Source of the DNA: Fasciolopsis buskii
Taxonomy: Eukaryota; Platyhelminthes; Trematoda; Plagiorchiida; Fasciolidae
Direction: 5' to 3'
Assembly: GCA_008360955.1 (NCBI GenBank)
Contig: LUCM01008308.1
Coordinates: 218,217 to 282,216, forward strand
Length of the DNA: 64,000 bases
Shown here: one piece after another, positions 61,726-64,000 of the stretch
How the letters are laid out: the number at the start of each line of letters is the position of its first letter
Numbering within the stretch: position 1 is the first letter of the stretch
Translations under genes and position numbers: made by a program
The notes under the pieces: model-generated
Told to the model about the DNA's origin: nothing
Seen by the model: only the letters and a program-made list of their open reading frames with translations
The model's database searches: none

Positions 61726-62150
61726 TCAATGGCATGCATTTTCTGACAATAGTAAACTGATGAGTGGTTTCCGCGGGTAGACTGACACTGCAGCTGGGCT
61801 CCGTATTTTCGTTAAACCACCACGGCTACTTATCAGTAGGTGGCTTCGAAACGTCGATAAAGTGACCATCTGCGGTATCCCCAGGCGAGAACAACCTAGA
61901 AAATGATCAAAATTGAAACCGCTCTTGAATACTCCCTGTTTGCCCTTCAACTATAGATGCGTTGAAACTAATACAAACCGACAAGACAGTACCTATAGTC
62001 ATCACACTCTCACCTAAACCGCTTGAAATGCATACGGGTATAGTCCATTGAACAGGTTGAATGCTTCCGAGGAAATTTTGTCCCTCCATCCATGTACAAG
62101 CATGAATAATACAAAAAATGGCGGTCTTAAATTCATCGCTGATTATCACG
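61726..62150 (-). CDS. Candidate two-exon coding segment with phase-matched 118-nt intron
   Basis: Minus strand. Exon a, 62150-62014, follows an acceptor (gttttaagacaattctag) and encodes VIISDEFKTAIFCIIHACTW, then MEGQNFLGSIQPVQWTIPVC and ISSGL. It ends in a strong donor, TTTAG then GTGAGA, at 62013. Exon b, 61895-61726, follows ttgatcattttctag (61896) and encodes CSRLGIPQMVTLSTFRSHLL through to a TGA at 61726-61728. Exon a ends one base into a codon and exon b supplies GT, so the join gives an uninterrupted frame (G at the junction) of about 101 codons. Alternatively exon a reads on through the donor to a stop at 61907; that version (WTIPV...GTVLS...EGQ..SI) has a faint likeness to the W.IPV...G...S...EG..PS region of SLC7-type amino acid transporters. 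I would not name it on this basis. Confidence 0.32.
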
Positions 62151-62341
62151 CTAGAATTGTCTTAAAACGCAGAAAAGAGATGTCTACTCTAGGTTGTCCC
62201 GGAACAACTCAATCTATTCTGACTGTCGGTCGTTAGTACCCCATCCCACCAAACCTAGTGAGAAAAGTGAAGTCGAGCAGACATAGAACCGATGATAAGC
62301 CCTCACTGATTGATTCTCCTACGGACTAATTCGACCCGTCG

Positions 62342-62342
<1 letters not shown>
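62151..62342. other. No gene recognised
   Basis: Short spacer between the candidate minus-strand exon and the TA tract. Confidence 0.5.

Positions 62343-62398
<56 letters not shown>
62343..62398. repeat. (TA)n microsatellite, about 56 bp
   Basis: Uninterrupted TA run, the longest simple repeat in the window. Confidence 0.97.
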
Positions 62399-62399
<1 letters not shown>

Positions 62400-62659
62400 A
62401 CATCCGACAAGAAGTTCTAGATTTGATCGAAACGTCACAATAAACGTTATAACTCAGTGTACGCCTTCCAACCTCTCTCTCTCTGTATATATGCTTGAAA
62501 ACAAGTATGGTGCTAACGCAACCACATATAAGTGGGACTTTATATAAGGTGGATAAATAAGCGGAGGAAATAAACCACAACAAACCAAATTTTTGCTCTT
62601 ATAGGACACATTTTCATTTTATTTGCTCGTTTCCGGGTCATTTTTAAGGGAGATGAGTT

Positions 62660-63225
62660 CTACCATACGCGCCACCGACCTCCGTTCTGAGCCTTATCAC
62701 CCAGCGTCTCCAACCAACAACAGTCCTCATCTCCTGGGCCCCAAGGTGGAAGGCGGGAAGCAAGAAAAAAACGCCAAGTCATAGTCTAGCTGCCGCTTCG
62801 CTTCTTAAAGCTTTGCCCAGCACAAAAACGTAGGTGATGAGGGGGCATACACAACGCACATTCAAGCCACCGAAGGCGATGCAGAGCGATTATCTGAGTC
62901 AGAGGGTGACTGCCTACACCCAATACATGGCGACGTACCTCGTCATTGTATAACCGATGTTCCCACCAGACACGAACAATTCCTGGGAGACACAAAGTCG
63001 CCGGGCATCCACAACGCGAACAGGCCAGGTCTCGCGATCGTAAAGTAAAACGGCACGAACTGTAGCATTGCACACCCTCCGTTTGAAGGAAAGCCGGGTG
63101 TCGTGGCGGCACCACAAAGGTCGCAGGTTCGCGAAAACAGCTCCGATTTTCGGAATTCGTGACGAAACCCTCGCTCCAATACCGCCAGGTGTGATCAGGC
63201 ATCAGCTAAGTAACGAATCTATCAG
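62660..63225 (-). pseudogene. RTE-like LINE reverse transcriptase C-terminal fragment, copy A4
   Basis: Minus strand, in order: CLITPGGIGARVSSRIPKIG, AVFANLRPLWCRHDTRLSFK, RRVCNATVRAVLLYDRETWP, VRVVDARRLCVS, a frameshift near 62990, IVRVWWEHRLYNDEVRRHVL, LHRLRWLECALCMPPHHL, TMTW, RLPPWGPGDEDCCWLETLGD, KAQNGGRWRVW and a stop at 62660-62662. These are the post-catalytic domains of the same family as copy A1. It is relatively GC-rich and has fewer lesions than A1, although the catalytic core is missing and RLRWLGHVLRM reads RLRWLECALCM. Confidence 0.85.
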
Positions 63226-63504
63226 ACGGTTTTATGGTGGTAGACGGTCACGTCGGCCCCGAAGGAAGCAGCGCCACGTTTCCTATTTGAGCCTTACGTG
63301 GTTCCCCTTACTTATTGGCTTCTGCTTTTCTGAAGCAACGTACGTGAGAGTGTAGACTTCCTGCATATATGTCTCTGACTGCAGACGCCATGCGCTACGA
63401 TCTGCGGCAAGGTCTATACAGCTAAAAATTCATTTGGTCCACCTGTCGCATATTCCAAAGGTAGACTGAAGGCCTAGGCGACCAACATCCACCTCAATAC
63501 GGCT
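63226..63504. other. Spacer between two LINE fragments
   Basis: No motif of the element was found here; it separates two same-strand fragments of one family. Confidence 0.4.
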
Positions 63505-63840
63505 AACGTATGTCACCGGTTAGTCAACCACGCAATACATACTGTTTGAGCGAGAGGATGGGAAAATGAAACTCTTCGGTAGCTCCAATTTGAAGCAGCA
63601 AGAGACATGCCCGAACCACCGCAAGTAATGAGAAACAAGGTTGGTCGGTGTTCATACAGCGTTGGTGTACGGCGAAGTATAAGAAGTGATAACGCAACGC
63701 ATTTCTGAGCAGACAGTGGAAGCACAATCACTCGAGATTTCTCCGGGCTTCGGCATAGCCATCTAGGTGCACAGCCTAGGTCAAATAGCATACACAACGA
63801 CAGTGCGGGCGGCAGCTCGGTAGAAACGATGTAACGTGGG
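63505..63840 (-). pseudogene. RTE-like LINE fragment, copy A5
   Basis: Minus strand, more decayed than A4. Readable in shifting frames: RAAARTVVVYA (for the A.VRSVLLYG block) at about 63789-63821, LLRNALRYH, then NLVSHYLRWFGHV and LELPKSFIFPSS (63550-63640), which correspond to the LRWLGHVLRM...RLP motifs. It is head-to-tail with A4. Whether it is an independent insertion or part of a rearranged single copy cannot be told from this window. Confidence 0.6.
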
Positions 63841-64000
63841 GAACTGTTTTGTCCAAACGCCACTTCGACCCGCAGCGCTACAATTCTGTGTCATCTTATT
63901 TTGTTGTCGGATATTTGGTTCGATTATGTTCTCCATTCGACGCTACAATCGCTCAGAATTAATTTTGTTTAAAAATCCTATCGTTTCTCAATATACATGG
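63841..64000. other. No feature recognised at the window end
   Basis: AT-rich sequence running off the window. Confidence 0.5.

Noticed and set aside
61755..61860. ACTGATGAG at 61756 and CGAAACGTC at 61847, hammerhead strands
   Set aside because: They are about 80 nt apart with no clean stem II and the segment is better explained as a candidate minus-strand exon.
62398..62452. GATCGAAACGTCAC next to the TA tract, like the GAAAC side of a hammerhead
   Set aside because: Upstream CCGACAAGAAG is only loosely like CUGANGA and no stem II can be formed between the two parts.
62326..62583. 85-codon minus-strand ORF with a YIYIYI tract
   Set aside because: It is a translation of the TA microsatellite.
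1..64000. CRISPR arrays, rRNA genes, operons or bacterial defence systems
   Set aside because: No regularly spaced direct repeats, no rRNA-like sequence and no tightly packed long ORFs; the content is that of an animal genome.

Overview
This window reads as non-coding eukaryotic DNA from a compact-exon, repeat-bearing animal genome, most likely a flatworm and probably a trematode. The base for this is the retrotransposon content: several decayed copies of an RTE-like LINE whose reverse transcriptase tail carries the GxVLRM...RLPR...GWGPR...GDMA signature I associate with fluke genomes, a CR1/Jockey-like LINE, an endonuclease scrap of a further LINE, and a Penelope-like insertion. The DNA is AT-rich, has animal-type microsatellites ((TA)n, (AC)n, (AAC)n) and shows GT-AG splice-like signals. 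No operons, ribosomal RNA, CRISPR array or complete conserved gene can be seen. The species assignment is inference.

Layout. 1-4350: nothing recognised. 4351-4598: a short Penelope-like foldback insertion with a perfect 58-bp inverted repeat, a 13-bp target-site duplication and a hammerhead-ribozyme-like core in its loop. 7219-8382: plus-strand RTE-like LINE pseudogene (copy A1). 9.5-27 kb: mostly featureless T-rich DNA with candidate exons (9526, 12839, 17637, 19138, 26463), a nested perfect hairpin (18241-18315), a CCAAT tandem (22081) and a possible LTR (25286-25490). 28962-29335: minus-strand LINE scrap (A2). 31.9 kb: LINE endonuclease scrap. 33.1-33.45 kb: 3' end of a CR1-like LINE (B2). 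34-45 kb: candidate exons and an isolated pair of plus-strand ORFs (39.9-40.8 kb), plus a tRNA-derived SINE-like piece at 38.65 kb. 47.8-48.0 kb: 3' tail of the RTE-like LINE (A3). 49.4-51.06 kb: the best preserved element, a CR1-like reverse transcriptase with intact YADD (B1). 53-62 kb: a strongly A-over-T segment in which the most protein-like open stretches with splice signals (53155, 54986, 60281, 61726-62150) all lie on the minus strand. 62660-63840: two more RTE-like LINE fragments on the minus strand.

How it fits together. The simplest reading is intronic or intergenic DNA with layers of old retrotransposons. The A/T skew flips from T-rich (about 17-36 kb) to A-rich (about 54-61 kb); with the minus-strand exon candidates this suggests, without proving, a minus-strand transcription unit at the right and plus-strand transcription in parts of the left. 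None of the candidate exons could be tied to a named protein with confidence, so they are listed at low confidence with the exact signals used.
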